Shown: in pieces, positions 23,312 through 34,000 of the stretch
Layout of the letters: each line of letters begins with the position of its first letter
Position numbering within the stretch: position 1 is the first letter of the stretch
Assembly: GCF_000725495.1 (NCBI RefSeq)
Contig: NZ_JNZD01000013.1
Coordinates: 562,463 to 626,462, forward strand
Direction of reading: 5' to 3'
Length of the DNA: 64,000 nucleotides
Source of the DNA: Streptomyces aureus
Lineage (GTDB): Bacteria; Actinomycetota; Actinomycetes; Streptomycetales; Streptomycetaceae
Position numbers and translations under genes: made by a program
Notes under the pieces: model-generated
The model's input: the letters and a program-made list of their open reading frames with translations, nothing else
The model's database searches: none
Told to the model about the DNA's origin: nothing

Positions 23312-24250
23312 TTACTTGAGCGTCGCCGAAGTGAGACCGGCCTGGACCTGGCGCTGGAAGGACAGGTAGACGATCAGCATCGGGACCATGGCGATCGTGA
23401 CGCCGGCGAACAGCACGGGCAGGTCGGTCGCGTACCCCTGCTGCTGCTGGAGCTGGATGAGGCCCTGGGTCAGCACGTAGCGCTCGGGGTCCGAACTCGT
23501 CTGCGGCTGCATCAGCACCGAGGGCAGGATGTACTGGTTCCACTGGCCCAGCACGTTGAAGATGCCGACGCTGAGCAGTCCGGGCTTGGCCATGGGCAGC
23601 ATGACCTGGAAGAACGCCCGGGTGTGCGAGGCCCCGTCGAGCACCGCCGCCTCGAAGACCGCCGTGGGCAGCGTCCTGAAGAAGGCGTGCATGAAGAACA
23701 CGGTGAACGGCAGCGAGTAGGCCACGTACACCAGGACCAGGCCTTGGTAGGTGTTCAGCATGTCGAGACGCTTGACCATGAAGAACAGCGGCACCAGGGC
23801 CAGGAAGACGGGGAACATGGCCCCGCCGACGAAGAAGAAGTAGACGATCCGGTTGCCCGGGAACTCGTAGCGGGCCAGCACGTACGCCGCCATCGCGCCG
23901 AGCAGCATGGTCAGCGGGACCGAGAACACCAGGACGATCAGGGTGTTGGTGAAGTAGTCGCCGATGCCCTTGTTCCAGGCGCGGCTGAAGACGTCGAACT
24001 GCCAGTTCGAGGGCCAGCCGAGGGCGGAGCCGCCGATCTGCGCGTCGGTCTTGAAGGAGCTCAGGACCAGCCAGAGCAGCGGCAGGATGATGAGGATCGC
24101 CCACAGGGCGAGGAACCCGTGCGAGAAGACGTTGAGGGCCACGCCCTCGGTGCGCTTGTCGCCCGGCCGCGGCGGGGCCTTCCGGGCGCCTCGCTGCGGG
24201 GGTACTGCGGCGCCGTCGACCTTCGCCGGCTCCGTGATGGGTGCGCTCAT
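23312..24250 (-). CDS. ngcG: Carbohydrate ABC transporter permease, NgcG type
   Basis: Second membrane subunit of a CUT1 importer. The protein has 312 aa, six helices after a hydrophilic head of about 40 residues, and the MalG-like coupling motif EAAVLDGASHTRAFFQVMLP. The gene follows ngcF by 15 nt. No ATPase gene is in the operon; CUT1 systems of Streptomyces share the MsiK ATPase encoded elsewhere. The assignment to the N-acetylglucosamine/chitobiose system rests on gene order next to rok7B7. Confidence 0.9.
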   Translation of the reverse strand: MSAPITEPAKVDGAAVPPQRGARKAPPRPGDKRTEGVALNVFSHGFLALWAILIILPLLWLVLSSFKTDAQIGGSALGWPSNWQFDVFSRAWNKGIGDYFTNTLIVLVFSVPLTMLLGAMAAYVLARYEFPGNRIVYFFFVGGAMFPVFLALVPLFFMVKRLDMLNTYQGLVLVYVAYSLPFTVFFMHAFFRTLPTAVFEAAVLDGASHTRAFFQVMLPMAKPGLLSVGIFNVLGQWNQYILPSVLMQPQTSSDPERYVLTQGLIQLQQQQGYATDLPVLFAGVTIAMVPMLIVYLSFQRQVQAGLTSATLK

Positions 24251-24265
24251 AGTCGTGTCTCCCGC

Positions 24266-25198
24266 TCAGAACTCGATGCGCTCGCGGCGGGTGGCGCGCA
24301 GCGTGACCACGGACAGGATCAGGGTGAGAAGGAGCATGACGACGCCCATCGCGCAGGCGTAGCCGCTCTTCCCGAAGTAGAGGAAGTTGCGCATCATGAC
24401 GTTCGCCATGACCTCGCTGTGGTGGTCGGGACCGCCGCCGTAGCCGGTGCCCTGGGTCATGGTCGAGACGAGGACGAACATGTCCATCGCGATGATGCCG
24501 AGATAGACCCAGGCGGTCTGCACCGTGTCCCAGAGCAGGGGCAGGGTGACCCGGAAGAAGGTGTGGGTGCGGCTCGCGCCGTCCAGCAGCGCCGCCTCGT
24601 AGATGTCCTTCGGGATGGACTGCATGGCGGCGGAGAACAGCACCAGATAGAAGCCGACGCCGTGCCAGACGACGACCGCCATCAGGCACCAGAGCACCAG
24701 GTCGGGCTCGTTCATCCACTCGATGGGGTTGTTGCCGTCCACCAGGCCGAGCTTGATCAGCAGGCCGTTGAGCAGACCGCCGCTGTCACTGCGGTAGAGG
24801 GCTCCGAAGAGCACCGCCACGATCGCAAGTGACAGGACCTGCGGGAAGAAGTACACGATCTTGTAGAAGCGTGAGCCCGCGACGCCCTGGACACCGCCGG
24901 CGCCACCCCGCCCGCCCGCGTTCACCATGAAGGCGAAGAAGAGGGCGAGCAGGATGGTGATCACCGGGATGAACACCAGGAACAGGATGTTGTGCCAGAT
25001 CGCCTGGAGGAATACGTCGTCCTGGAACAACGCCTTGTAATTGTCCAGGCCGACGAAACTGAACGACTGCGACTGGCCCTTCCAGTCGGTGAAGGAGTAA
25101 CCGATGGTCTGTAGGTAAGGCCAGATCACGAAGATCAGATACAGAGCCAAAGGTGCGAGGAGAAACCCCGCGACGAACCGGTTCTGCCCTTTTCGCAT
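24266..25198 (-). CDS. ngcF: Carbohydrate ABC transporter permease, NgcF type
   Basis: First membrane subunit of the CUT1 importer. The protein has 310 aa with six helices. It begins MRKGQNRFVAGFLLAPLALY, contains the PYLQTIGYSFTDWKG segment typical of MalF-like permeases, and has the EAA coupling motif EAALLDGASRTHTFFRVTLP. It starts 34 nt after ngcE. An extra Gly-rich loop (NAGGRGGAGGVQGVAGSR) follows the second helix. Partner of NgcG and NgcE. Confidence 0.9.
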   Translation of the reverse strand: MRKGQNRFVAGFLLAPLALYLIFVIWPYLQTIGYSFTDWKGQSQSFSFVGLDNYKALFQDDVFLQAIWHNILFLVFIPVITILLALFFAFMVNAGGRGGAGGVQGVAGSRFYKIVYFFPQVLSLAIVAVLFGALYRSDSGGLLNGLLIKLGLVDGNNPIEWMNEPDLVLWCLMAVVVWHGVGFYLVLFSAAMQSIPKDIYEAALLDGASRTHTFFRVTLPLLWDTVQTAWVYLGIIAMDMFVLVSTMTQGTGYGGGPDHHSEVMANVMMRNFLYFGKSGYACAMGVVMLLLTLILSVVTLRATRRERIEF

Positions 25199-25232
25199 GG
25201 CATCCTGCCCCTGGTGTTCCGGGTTTACGTGA

Positions 25233-26684
25233 TCAGTCGCGGTGGTTCTTCTTGGACGCCGGGTCCTTGGCCGCCTTGTCGACCGCCGCCTGCGCGCGCT
25301 TCAGCCATTCCTTCGGCTGGATGCGCTTGGACATCAGCTCGTTGGACGCGTTCTGGATGGAGACGTCCATCTCGCTGTACCAGTTGGGGTACAGGTAGTT
25401 GAAGGAGTTGGAGCCGGCCGCCTTGGAGGCCTCGACCGTGGACTGCGTACCGGGGCGCAGCTGCACGCCGTCGGACACGCCGTCCTTGAGGATGGTGAGC
25501 GAGTTGGCCTTCTGGGCGAAGAGCGTCGACCACTCCTTGGAGAGCATGCTGCGCATGAACTCCTGGGCCTCGGGCAGGTTCGCGGCCTTCGCCGGGATGA
25601 TGAACGGCTCGCCGGAGCCGGCCCGGATCGCCTCGAACGGCAGCTTGTCACCCGGCAGGCTGGGCATCGGCATGAACTTCATGTCGAAGTCGGCCGGGGT
25701 CTGCTTGAGCTGCTCGTTCTCCAGCCAGGAGCCACAGGTGATGAACGCGGCCTTGTACTGGTTCCACCGGGTCTGCGACTCGGTGTGGGTCAGGCCGTTG
25801 GTGCCGGCCATCAGGTAGCCCTTTTCCACGACCTCGTAGACGGCCTCGATGGCCGCCTTCGCGGCGTCGGAGCCGACGAACGCCTTGGGGTCGAGGTTGT
25901 CGATCGCCTTCATGGCGTCCAGACCGCCCTGCTTGGCGATGAGGTCCATGATGGCGACGTTGATGTAGTACGGGTACTTGCCCTGGTGCGCGAGGCCGCC
26001 GACGCCCTGGGACTTGGCGTCCTTGCAGATGGCGAGGAAGTCGTCCCAGGTCTTCGGAACCTCCCAGCCCTTCTCCTTGAAGAGCTTGCCGGAGTACCAC
26101 AGGCCCCACACCGTGTAGATGTAGTTGAGGGCCACGACCTTGCCGCCCTGCAGGCCCGGGTCGAGCGTGCCGGGGATCAGGGTGTCGCGGACCTTCTTCG
26201 ACGGGTCGTCGATGGAGGGGGCGTCGAGCACCGCGGCCAGGTCGAGGAGCTGACCGTTCTTGTAGAGCACGTCCAGCTTGATCTGCTGGGCGCCCGAGTC
26301 GTCGACGATGTCCGGCGGGTTGCCGCCGTTGAAGCGCGGCTGGAGCTTGCCGGTGATCTCCTGGGTACCGGTGTGGGCGCTCTTGCTGCCCCACTTCTTG
26401 TCGAACGCGGCTTCCCACGCCTTGGCGTAGTCGTCGCCGTAGCCGCCCTTGAAGACGACGACGTCGAGCTTGCCGTTGCCCTTCTTCACACCGAAGGGGT
26501 TGTCCTTGCTGGTCTTGCCGGTGCCCTTGTCGCCGGAGTTGTCGTCATCGCCCCCGCCGCTCGCACACGCGGACAGGAAGCTCATCGTCGGGACGGTGAT
26601 CAGGCCGAGTGCGGCCGACCTCTTGATGAGGTCGCGGCGGCCGACACCCTCGGGGCTGTTGTTCTCGGCGGAAGTGGATCCCAT
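25233..26684 (-). CDS. ngcE: Carbohydrate ABC transporter substrate-binding lipoprotein, NgcE type
   Basis: Binds the sugar outside the membrane; orthologues at this position in Streptomyces bind N-acetylglucosamine and/or N,N'-diacetylchitobiose. The protein has 483 aa. The signal contains a twin-arginine-like GRRDLIKRSAALGLI followed by the lipobox LSAC, so it is probably a Tat-exported lipoprotein. An acidic GGGDDDNSGDKG linker precedes the type 1 binding-protein fold. ATG at 26684 is chosen because GAGG sits about 8 nt upstream; a TTG two codons earlier is too close to it. It is divergent from a GH92 gene, and a DasR-like site lies in the gap. Confidence 0.9.
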   Translation of the reverse strand: MGSTSAENNSPEGVGRRDLIKRSAALGLITVPTMSFLSACASGGGDDDNSGDKGTGKTSKDNPFGVKKGNGKLDVVVFKGGYGDDYAKAWEAAFDKKWGSKSAHTGTQEITGKLQPRFNGGNPPDIVDDSGAQQIKLDVLYKNGQLLDLAAVLDAPSIDDPSKKVRDTLIPGTLDPGLQGGKVVALNYIYTVWGLWYSGKLFKEKGWEVPKTWDDFLAICKDAKSQGVGGLAHQGKYPYYINVAIMDLIAKQGGLDAMKAIDNLDPKAFVGSDAAKAAIEAVYEVVEKGYLMAGTNGLTHTESQTRWNQYKAAFITCGSWLENEQLKQTPADFDMKFMPMPSLPGDKLPFEAIRAGSGEPFIIPAKAANLPEAQEFMRSMLSKEWSTLFAQKANSLTILKDGVSDGVQLRPGTQSTVEASKAAGSNSFNYLYPNWYSEMDVSIQNASNELMSKRIQPKEWLKRAQAAVDKAAKDPASKKNHRD

Positions 26685-26884
26685 GCTCAAGTCCTCGCCT
26701 TCTCCAGGACTCAGGCGGTGAACCGGATCCTCCCCGGCACCGCGGTCAGTTCAAGCTGGGGTCGTGCGTGGGGGATTCAGCGGGACGAGCCGGCAGTACG
26801 TGTATGGCCCACGTTCCACCGTCCCGCGGAATTCCCCCCTGGGTCCTGCCTGTCCAGAGCCGGTCGATCGACTGGCCGGACGCG

Positions 26885-26900
26885 ACAGGTATAGTCCACT
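26885..26900. promoter_or_regulatory. DasR-responsive element (dre) candidate
   Basis: ACAGGTATAGTCCACT matches the dre consensus ACTGGTCTAGACCACT at 13 of 16 positions, keeping the core GGT-TAG-CC. It lies 201 nt upstream of ngcE. DasR represses GlcNAc/chitin genes and is released by amino-sugar phosphates, which suits a chitobiose/GlcNAc transporter. Confidence 0.55.
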
Positions 26901-27085
26901 TCCCGCCAACGGAGCAAGATCGAATGCAGGTTTGGCCGTCGGTCTTTTCCGAGTTGAGACCTCACGGAAATATGGGGCAGCCCAGGATCACCCCGGCGAA
27001 GATCCACAGGGCGGGGGCGTCCCGCAATGAACGCAATGCACGGTTCGTCACACGGTATTCACCCCGGATGCCACACCCAACACCC

Positions 27086-27091
27086 TTGACA
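27086..27091 (+). promoter_or_regulatory. Candidate -35 of the first GH92 gene
   Basis: A consensus TTGACA lies 85 nt upstream of the ATG and 44 nt upstream of the palindromic operator. The matching -10 is not clear (CAAATG at 27111-27116 is weak). Confidence 0.35.
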
Positions 27092-27134
27092 TCCCTGTCG
27101 ACTTGACGCCCAAATGGACCTTGCGCAACAAGGT

Positions 27135-27146
27135 GACAACGTTGTC
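27135..27146. promoter_or_regulatory. Palindromic operator upstream of GH92 gene 1
   Basis: GACAACGTTGTC is a perfect 12-bp palindrome 25 nt upstream of the ATG, with the central CG typical of LacI-family operators. The same sequence recurs upstream of the second GH92 gene at 34664-34675, so the two enzymes probably share a repressor that is not encoded in this window. Confidence 0.7.
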
Positions 27147-27170
27147 CAGGTGCAGGGAGGGTACTCGCGC

Positions 27171-30100
27171 ATGCAGCACAGAGCCCGGTGCAGACAGAGT
27201 TCCACGCGGCCGCGGGGGTGGCGTTCGCCCGCGGCCCTCGGGGTGGCGGCCCTCGCCCTGTTAGCGGCCTCCCAGGGCGTCGCGGTCGCACTGCCCGCCC
27301 AAGCAGCAAAGGCGGACCGGGAGTTCGCCTCCTCGTTCGAGACGGACGATCCGGCCCCGGACTGGCTCAACACGGTGGACACCGCTCCCGACGGGACGAA
27401 GCGCACCTCGGGGGTCGACGGCGGCTACAGCACCGGCATCCCCGGCAATGTGACCGACCACGTCACGGACGTGCGGGCCAGCGGCGAGAACACCGGCGCG
27501 GGCGAGGTCAAGGAGAACCTCGTCGACGGTGAGCCGAGCACCAAGTGGCTGACCTTCGAACCCACCGGCTGGGCGGAGTTCGACCTGGACGCGCCCGTCA
27601 GGGCGGTCACGTACGCGCTCACTTCCGCAAACGACCACGACGAGCGCGACCCGAAGGACTGGACGCTCCAGGGCTCCACCGACGGCAAGGACTGGAAGAC
27701 CCTCGACACCCGCTCCGGGGAGTCGTTCGGCGAGCGGTTCCAGACGAAGTCGTACGACATCCAGGAGCCCGTGGAGTACCGGCACTTCCGGCTCGAGGTC
27801 ACGAAGAACAACGGCGGCGACATCCTCCAGATCGCCGACGTCCAGTTCTCGACGGGCAAGAGCGACGACCCGACGCCCAAGGACATGCTCTCGCTCGTGG
27901 ACCGGGGGCCGAGCGGCTCGCCGACCGCCAAGGCGGGCGCGGGCTTCACCGGCAAGCGGGCCCTGCGCTACGCCGGCACCCACAAGGGCGACGGCCGGGC
28001 GTACTCGTACAACAAGGTCTTCGACGTGAACGTCGCGGTCGGGCGCGACACCGAACTGTCCTACCGCGTCTTCCCCTCGATGGCGGACGGCGACCGGGAC
28101 TACGACGCCACGAACGTGGCCGTGGACCTGGTGTTCACCGACGGCACCTCGCTGAGCTCCCTGAACGCCGTGGACCAGCACGGTTTCGCGCTGACCCCGC
28201 AGGGCCAGGGCGCCGCCAAGGTGCTGTACGTCAACCAGTGGAACAACGTGGCCTCCCGGATCGGTTCCGTCGCGGCCGGGAAGACCGTCGACCGGATCCT
28301 GCTCGCCTACGACTCCCCGAAGGGCCCCGCGAAGTTCCGCGGCTGGCTCGACGACGTGGCGCTGCGCCGGGCCGCCCCGCAGAAGCCGGCCGAGCATCTG
28401 GCCGACTACGCGCTCACGACCCGCGGCACCAACTCCAGCGGCGGCTTCTCGCGCGGCAACAACTTCCCCGCGACGGCCGTGCCGCACGGCTTCAACTTCT
28501 GGACGCCGGTCACCAACGCGGGCTCGCTGAGCTGGCTGTACGACTACGCCCGCGCCAACAACGCGGACAACCTGCCCACCATCGAGGCGTTCAGCGCGAG
28601 CCACGAACCGAGTCCGTGGATGGGCGACCGGCAGACCTTCCAGGTGATGCCGTCGGCCGTCTCCGGCACCCCGGACACCGGACGCACCGCCCGTGAACTG
28701 GCCTTCCGGCACGAGAACGAGACCGCCCGGCCGTACTACTACGGGGTGACGTTCGAGAACGGCCTCAAGGCGGAGATGGCCCCGACCGACCACGCGGCGG
28801 CGCTGCGCTTCACCTACCCGGGCGACGACGCGAGCGTGATCTTCGACAACGTCACCGAGCAGGCGGGCCTCACGCTGGACACCTCGGCGGGCGTGGTCAC
28901 GGGCTACTCGGACGTGAAGTCCGGCCTGTCGACCGGCGCCACCCGGCTGTTCGTCTACGGCGTCTTCGACGCGCCGGTGACCGAGGGCTCCTCCAGCGGC
29001 GTCAAGGGCTACCTGCGGTTCAAGCCCGGCGCCGACCACAGCGTCACCCTGCGGCTGGCCACCTCGCTCATCAGCATCGACCAGGCCAAGGACAACCTGC
29101 GCCAGGAGATCCCGGACGGCTCGTCCTTCGACAGCGTGAAGAAGGACGCGCGCAGGCAGTGGGACCGGCTGTTCGGCCGGATCGAGGTGCAGGGCGCCAC
29201 GCCGGACCAGCTGACCACCCTGTACTCCAGCATGTACCGGCTCTACCTGTACCCGAACTCCGGTTTCGAGAAGGTCGGTTCGACGTACCAGTACGCGTCG
29301 CCGTTCTCCCCGATGCCGGGTCCCGACACCGCGACCCACACCGGGGCGAAGATCGTCGACGGCAAGGTGTACGTCAACAACGGCTTCTGGGACACCTACC
29401 GCACGACCTGGCCGGCCTATTCGCTGCTGACGCCCCATCAAGCGGGTGAGATGGTGGACGGGTTCGTGCAGCAGTACAAGGACGGCGGCTGGACCTCGCG
29501 CTGGTCCTCGCCCGGCTACGCGGACCTGATGACCGGCACCTCCTCGGACGTGGCGTTCGCGGACGCCTACGTCAAGGGCGTCGGCTTCGACGCGAAGGCG
29601 GCGTACGAGGCGGCCCTGAAGAACGCCACCGTCGTCCCGCCGACCTCCGGCGTGGGCCGCAAGGGCATGGCCACCTCCCCCTTCCTCGGCTACACGAGCA
29701 CCTCCACGGGCGAGGGCCTGTCCTGGGCCATGGAGGGCTACGTCAACGACTACGGCATCGCCGAGATGGGCAAGGCGCTCTACAGGAAGACCGGCGAGAA
29801 GCGCTACAAGGAGGAGTCGGACTACTTCCTCAACCGCTCCCGCGACTACGTGAACCTGTTCGACTCCAAGGCCGGCTTCTTCCAGGGCCGCAACGCCGAG
29901 GGAGACTGGCGGGTCGACTCCACGAAGTACGACCCCCGTGTGTGGGGGTACGACTACACGGAGACGAACGGCTGGGGCTACGCGTTCACCGCGCCGCAGG
30001 ACTCGCGCGGTCTCGCCAACCTCTACGGCGGCCGGGCCGCGCTCGCGCAGAAGCTCGACACGTACTTCTCCACCCCCGAGACGGCCTCACCGGACACCGT

Positions 30101-30995
30101 CGGCTCCTACGGCGGGGTCATCCACGAGATGACCGAGGCCCGGGACGTGCGCATGGGCCAGTACGGCCACTCCAACCAGGTCGCCCACCACGTGAACTAC
30201 ATGTACGACGCGGCCGGGCAGCCCTGGAAGGCACAGAAGAACATCCGCGAGGTCCTCTCCCGGCTCTACGTCGGCAGCGAGATCGGGCAGGGCTACCACG
30301 GTGACGAGGACAACGGCGAGCAGTCGGCCTGGTACCTCTTCTCCTCGCTCGGCTTCTACCCGCTGGTGATGGGCAGCGGCGAGTACGCCATCGGCTCCCC
30401 GCTGTTCACCAAGGTCACCGTCCACCTGGAGAACGGCAAGGACCTGGTGATCAAGGCCCCGCGCAACAGCACGAAGAACGTGTACGTGCAGGGCGTCCGC
30501 TTCAACGGCAAGCAGTGGAAGTCGACCTCGCTCCCCCACTCGATGATCACGCGCGGCGGAGTGCTGGACTTCGACATGGGCCCCGAGCCGTCCTCGTGGG
30601 GCACCGGCAAGGACGCGGCCCCGGTGTCGGTCACCGAGGACGACGCCGTGCCGACGCCCCGGGCGGACACCCTCAAGGGGGACGGCGCCCTGTTCGACAA
30701 CACCTCGGCGACGGACGCCACCGTCACCTCGGTGGATCTGCCGGTCGGCGGCGACACCAAGGGGGTCCAGTACACGCTGACCTCCTCGGACCACACCAAG
30801 GCCCCGGCCGGCTGGACGCTGCAGGGTTCCTCGGACGGGACGACCTGGACGGACCTCGACAAGCGCTCCGGTGAGTCCTTCCCCTGGGACCGGCAGACCC
30901 GGGCGTTCACGGTCGCGGCCCCCGGCTCGTACGCCCACTACCGTCTCGTCCTCGACGGCGAGTCGACCCTCGCGGAGGTGGAACTGCTGGCCTGA
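27171..30995 (+). CDS. Secreted GH92 alpha-mannosidase with discoidin-type modules
   Basis: GH92 enzymes are calcium-dependent exo-acting alpha-1,2/1,3/1,6-mannosidases that trim N-glycans or yeast mannans. The protein has 1274 aa. Sec signal ends near LPAQAAKA (residues about 20-46). An F5/8-type-C-like module (about 85-215, ending VEYRHFRLEVTKNNGGDILQIADVQF) precedes the GH92 region from about residue 440. The catalytic block is GYHGDEDNGEQSAWYLFSSLGFYP near residue 1045. A partial second discoidin-like module ends the protein (QYTLTSSDHTKAPAGWTLQG). ATG at 27171 has GGGAGGG about 10 nt upstream. Secreted, likely lifting mannose from glycoproteins. Confidence 0.93.
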   Translation: MQHRARCRQSSTRPRGWRSPAALGVAALALLAASQGVAVALPAQAAKADREFASSFETDDPAPDWLNTVDTAPDGTKRTSGVDGGYSTGIPGNVTDHVTDVRASGENTGAGEVKENLVDGEPSTKWLTFEPTGWAEFDLDAPVRAVTYALTSANDHDERDPKDWTLQGSTDGKDWKTLDTRSGESFGERFQTKSYDIQEPVEYRHFRLEVTKNNGGDILQIADVQFSTGKSDDPTPKDMLSLVDRGPSGSPTAKAGAGFTGKRALRYAGTHKGDGRAYSYNKVFDVNVAVGRDTELSYRVFPSMADGDRDYDATNVAVDLVFTDGTSLSSLNAVDQHGFALTPQGQGAAKVLYVNQWNNVASRIGSVAAGKTVDRILLAYDSPKGPAKFRGWLDDVALRRAAPQKPAEHLADYALTTRGTNSSGGFSRGNNFPATAVPHGFNFWTPVTNAGSLSWLYDYARANNADNLPTIEAFSASHEPSPWMGDRQTFQVMPSAVSGTPDTGRTARELAFRHENETARPYYYGVTFENGLKAEMAPTDHAAALRFTYPGDDASVIFDNVTEQAGLTLDTSAGVVTGYSDVKSGLSTGATRLFVYGVFDAPVTEGSSSGVKGYLRFKPGADHSVTLRLATSLISIDQAKDNLRQEIPDGSSFDSVKKDARRQWDRLFGRIEVQGATPDQLTTLYSSMYRLYLYPNSGFEKVGSTYQYASPFSPMPGPDTATHTGAKIVDGKVYVNNGFWDTYRTTWPAYSLLTPHQAGEMVDGFVQQYKDGGWTSRWSSPGYADLMTGTSSDVAFADAYVKGVGFDAKAAYEAALKNATVVPPTSGVGRKGMATSPFLGYTSTSTGEGLSWAMEGYVNDYGIAEMGKALYRKTGEKRYKEESDYFLNRSRDYVNLFDSKAGFFQGRNAEGDWRVDSTKYDPRVWGYDYTETNGWGYAFTAPQDSRGLANLYGGRAALAQKLDTYFSTPETASPDTVGSYGGVIHEMTEARDVRMGQYGHSNQVAHHVNYMYDAAGQPWKAQKNIREVLSRLYVGSEIGQGYHGDEDNGEQSAWYLFSSLGFYPLVMGSGEYAIGSPLFTKVTVHLENGKDLVIKAPRNSTKNVYVQGVRFNGKQWKSTSLPHSMITRGGVLDFDMGPEPSSWGTGKDAAPVSVTEDDAVPTPRADTLKGDGALFDNTSATDATVTSVDLPVGGDTKGVQYTLTSSDHTKAPAGWTLQGSSDGTTWTDLDKRSGESFPWDRQTRAFTVAAPGSYAHYRLVLDGESTLAEVELLA

Positions 30996-31017
30996 GCGGC
31001 ACCGGACCAACGACGAA

Positions 31018-31051
31018 GGGGCGGGCCCGGAGGAGACTCCGGGCCCGCCCC
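31018..31051. terminator. Bidirectional terminator between the two GH92 genes
   Basis: A perfect 15-bp GC stem (31018-31032 with 31037-31051) and a GAGA loop lie between the convergent stops at 30995 and 31099. Confidence 0.9.
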
Positions 31052-31098
31052 GCGTCCGTGCACGGATGCCCGTGCGCGGCCGCTTCCGTGCGGTCAGG

Positions 31099-34000
31099 TC
31101 ACGGGCTCACCGCCAGGGTGAAGACGTGCAGGTCCGCGTTGTCGGGGAGCTTGACGCTCCTGACGGTCCGCCCCTCCGGCGCCGTGAACGGCCTGGTGGC
31201 GAAGACGTAGGTGGCCACCGGGTCCTTGTCGGCGCCGGCGACGTTGCGGTAGGCCGCCTTGGCGACGGTCTCGTTGCCGTACTGGACGGTGCCGCCCCCG
31301 CCGCCGACGGTCCAGTCGGTGAAGGACAGGTCGACCACGTCCGTGCCGCCGTCGGTGTAGGTGACGGTGGCCGTGGCCTTCTGGTTGCCGTTCACCGCGC
31401 TGCCGATGAAGGACAGCCGGCTCGCCGGGGTGCCCAGCTCGACGGTCTGCCCGGCTGACGTGGCGTTGTCGGGGCGGCCCGAGGGGGACTTCGGCCAGGT
31501 GAAGGCCAGACCGTCCACCGTCCCCCGGCCGCCCGGGGTCAGGCCCGCGTCGGCGAGGGCCTGACGGGAGTAGCTCCAGCCGCCGCCGTCGTAGTCGGCC
31601 TCGGAGTGGTCACCGGTGTCGTCCGAGACGCCGGTGTTGTCGTAGGCCGCGAGGAGGGTTCCCGGGGCCGCGACGGTGAGCGCCACCGGCTGCGTGTACG
31701 AGGTGGCGCCGGAGGTCACGGTCACCTTGGCGTCGGAGAAGCCCTGCTCGGCGTCCTCGGCCGCGGTGAGGGTGATCCGCTGGGCGCCGTCGCTCACCGT
31801 GCCCTCGGCCGGCGTCGCGCTCACGCCCGGGGGCACGTCCACGTGGAAGCGGACCTCGGGCCCGGCGCCGCCGCCCAGGGCGAGGGCGCGGATGTCGAGC
31901 GCGGTGCTGGTGCCGGGCGCGAGCGTCGCGGCGGTCGGGCCCACCCCGATCTGGTACGGCTGCTCGCCGGTGCGGAAGGAGGGCGGCGCGGCGGACTCGT
32001 CGGTGCCCCAGCTCCGGTTCGGCGTCGCGGACAGCGTGTAGTCCAGGGTGCCGCCGTCCCGGACGAAGGAGGCCGGGAGCCAGGGCCTGCCGCTCACGGC
32101 GCCGTCGACCCGCAGCGACTGGACGTACGGGCTGTCCGCGGCCGCTCCCCGGGCGTGGATCTCGATGTCCCCGCCGCCCGGACGTTCGATCTCGATCCGC
32201 GGGAACAGCGGCGAGGCCAGGACGAGTTCGGCCCGGGAGGGCACCTGGGGGTACATGCCGAGCGCGGAGAAGACGTACCAGGACGACATCTCGCCGAGGT
32301 CGTCGTTGCCGGGGATGCCCTCGGGCCGGGTCGACCACAGCCGGGTCATCGCCGCGCGGACGGTCTCCTGGGTCTTGTGGGGCGCGCCCGCGTAGTCGTA
32401 CAGGTAGGGCACGTTGACCGACGGTTCGTTGTCCAGCTCGGACTTGTCGCCGCCGCTGCCGCTGAACGCCCAGCCGCCGTCGGCGTCGTGGAAGAACGTG
32501 TCGAGCCGGTCGAGGGCCTTGGCACGCCCGCCCATGGCGGCGAAGAGGCCCGCCGGGTCGTGCTGCACCATCCAGGTGTACTGGGCGGCCGTGCCCTCCA
32601 CGAAGCCGTTGCCGGTCGCGGGGGTGAACCCGGTGACCCAGCTTCCGTCGGCCTTGCGGTTGGCGATGTAGCCGCCGCTCCGGTCGGCCGCGATGTTGAA
32701 GTTGTTCTGCCACCACTGGGAGCGCACCGCGAAGTCGGCGGCGGTCTTCTTCTCCCCGGCTGCCCTGGCCAGTTGGGAGATCGCGAAGTCCGCGCCGGAC
32801 ATCTCCAGGGTCTCGGCGGCGCCGCCCCAGGCGTTGGACACGGAGGGCATGTAGTGGTGGTCGAGGTACTTGTCGAGCGAGGGGCGCTGTCCGGCCGAGA
32901 GGACCGGTTTGCCCGCCGCCGAGAGGTCGGCCTCGGTCGGCACGGTCGCCGCCTTCACCAGTGAGCGGAGCGCTCCGCGCAGATCGAAGCCGGTGCCGCC
33001 GAACGCGCGGATGCCGGCCAGGGCGGGCGCCGAGGGGTCGCCGTTCATGACGTGCGTGCCGCTCGCCCCGTGCAGCCAGCGGTCCCACACTCCCCCGTTC
33101 TGCCGGGCGAGTTCGAGCAGGGACTGCGCGATGTCGGAGCCGGTGTCCGGGTCGAGGAGGGTCAGCAGCTGGACCTGGGAGCGGTAGACGTCCCAGCCGG
33201 AGAAGGTGCCGTACTGGGCCTCGTGCCCCCGGCCGACGGTGTGGACCTTGTCGTCGGAGCCCCGGTATCTGCGGTCGGCGTCGCTGATCACGTTCGGGTG
33301 CAGCAGGGCGTGGTACAGCGCGGTGTAGAAGGTCGTGCGGTCGCCGTCGGTGCCGCCGCCCACGCCGATCGCGCCGAGCCGCTCACGCCACGCGCGGTGG
33401 GCGGCCCGCTGCACGGAGGCGAAGGAGCGGGACGGCGGGTTCTCGTCGTCCAGGTTGGCGGTGGCGCCCTCCTGGCTGACGTAGGAGATCCCGACCTTGA
33501 CGTTCACCGGGTCGGTGCCGGGCTCGAACTCCACATAGCCGCCCGCTCCCTTGCCCGCGAGGGGACGGCCGCCCTGCTCGAATCCCCCGGTGCCGCCGCT
33601 CGCCTCGGTGGCGCCCGGGTTCAGCCGGTCGTCCTGCCAGGTGCCGGTGGTCTTGAAGGCGCGGTCGAAGCGGGCGGTGAAGTACAGGGTGTAGTAGGAG
33701 CGCCGGCCTTCGGGGTCCAGGTAGCCGCAGAAGTTCCCGGAGGTGACGGAGCCCGAGACGGTCCGGGTCGCCGGGTCGATGCGCACGGTCGAATCCGTCG
33801 ATCCGACCTCGGAGTTGGCGGTGCGGATCAGCATCGAGGCGGGCTTGCCGGCGGGGAAGGTGAAGCGGCCCGAGCCGGTGCGCGGGGTCGCGGTGAGGTC
33901 GGCCGTCACTCCGGAGTCGAGTCCCAGCTTGTAGTGGCCGGGCTCGGCCGTCTCGTCGGTGTGCGCGAACCCTGCTGCGTAGACGGCGTCCTTGGTGTCG

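Larger units (their letters stand above)
26685..27170. other. Divergent regulatory region between ngcE and the first GH92 gene
   Basis: This 486-nt gap contains the DasR-like site (26885-26900) on the ngcE side and a TTGACA hexamer plus GACAACGTTGTC operator on the GH92 side. I found no believable coding frame in it. Confidence 0.65.
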
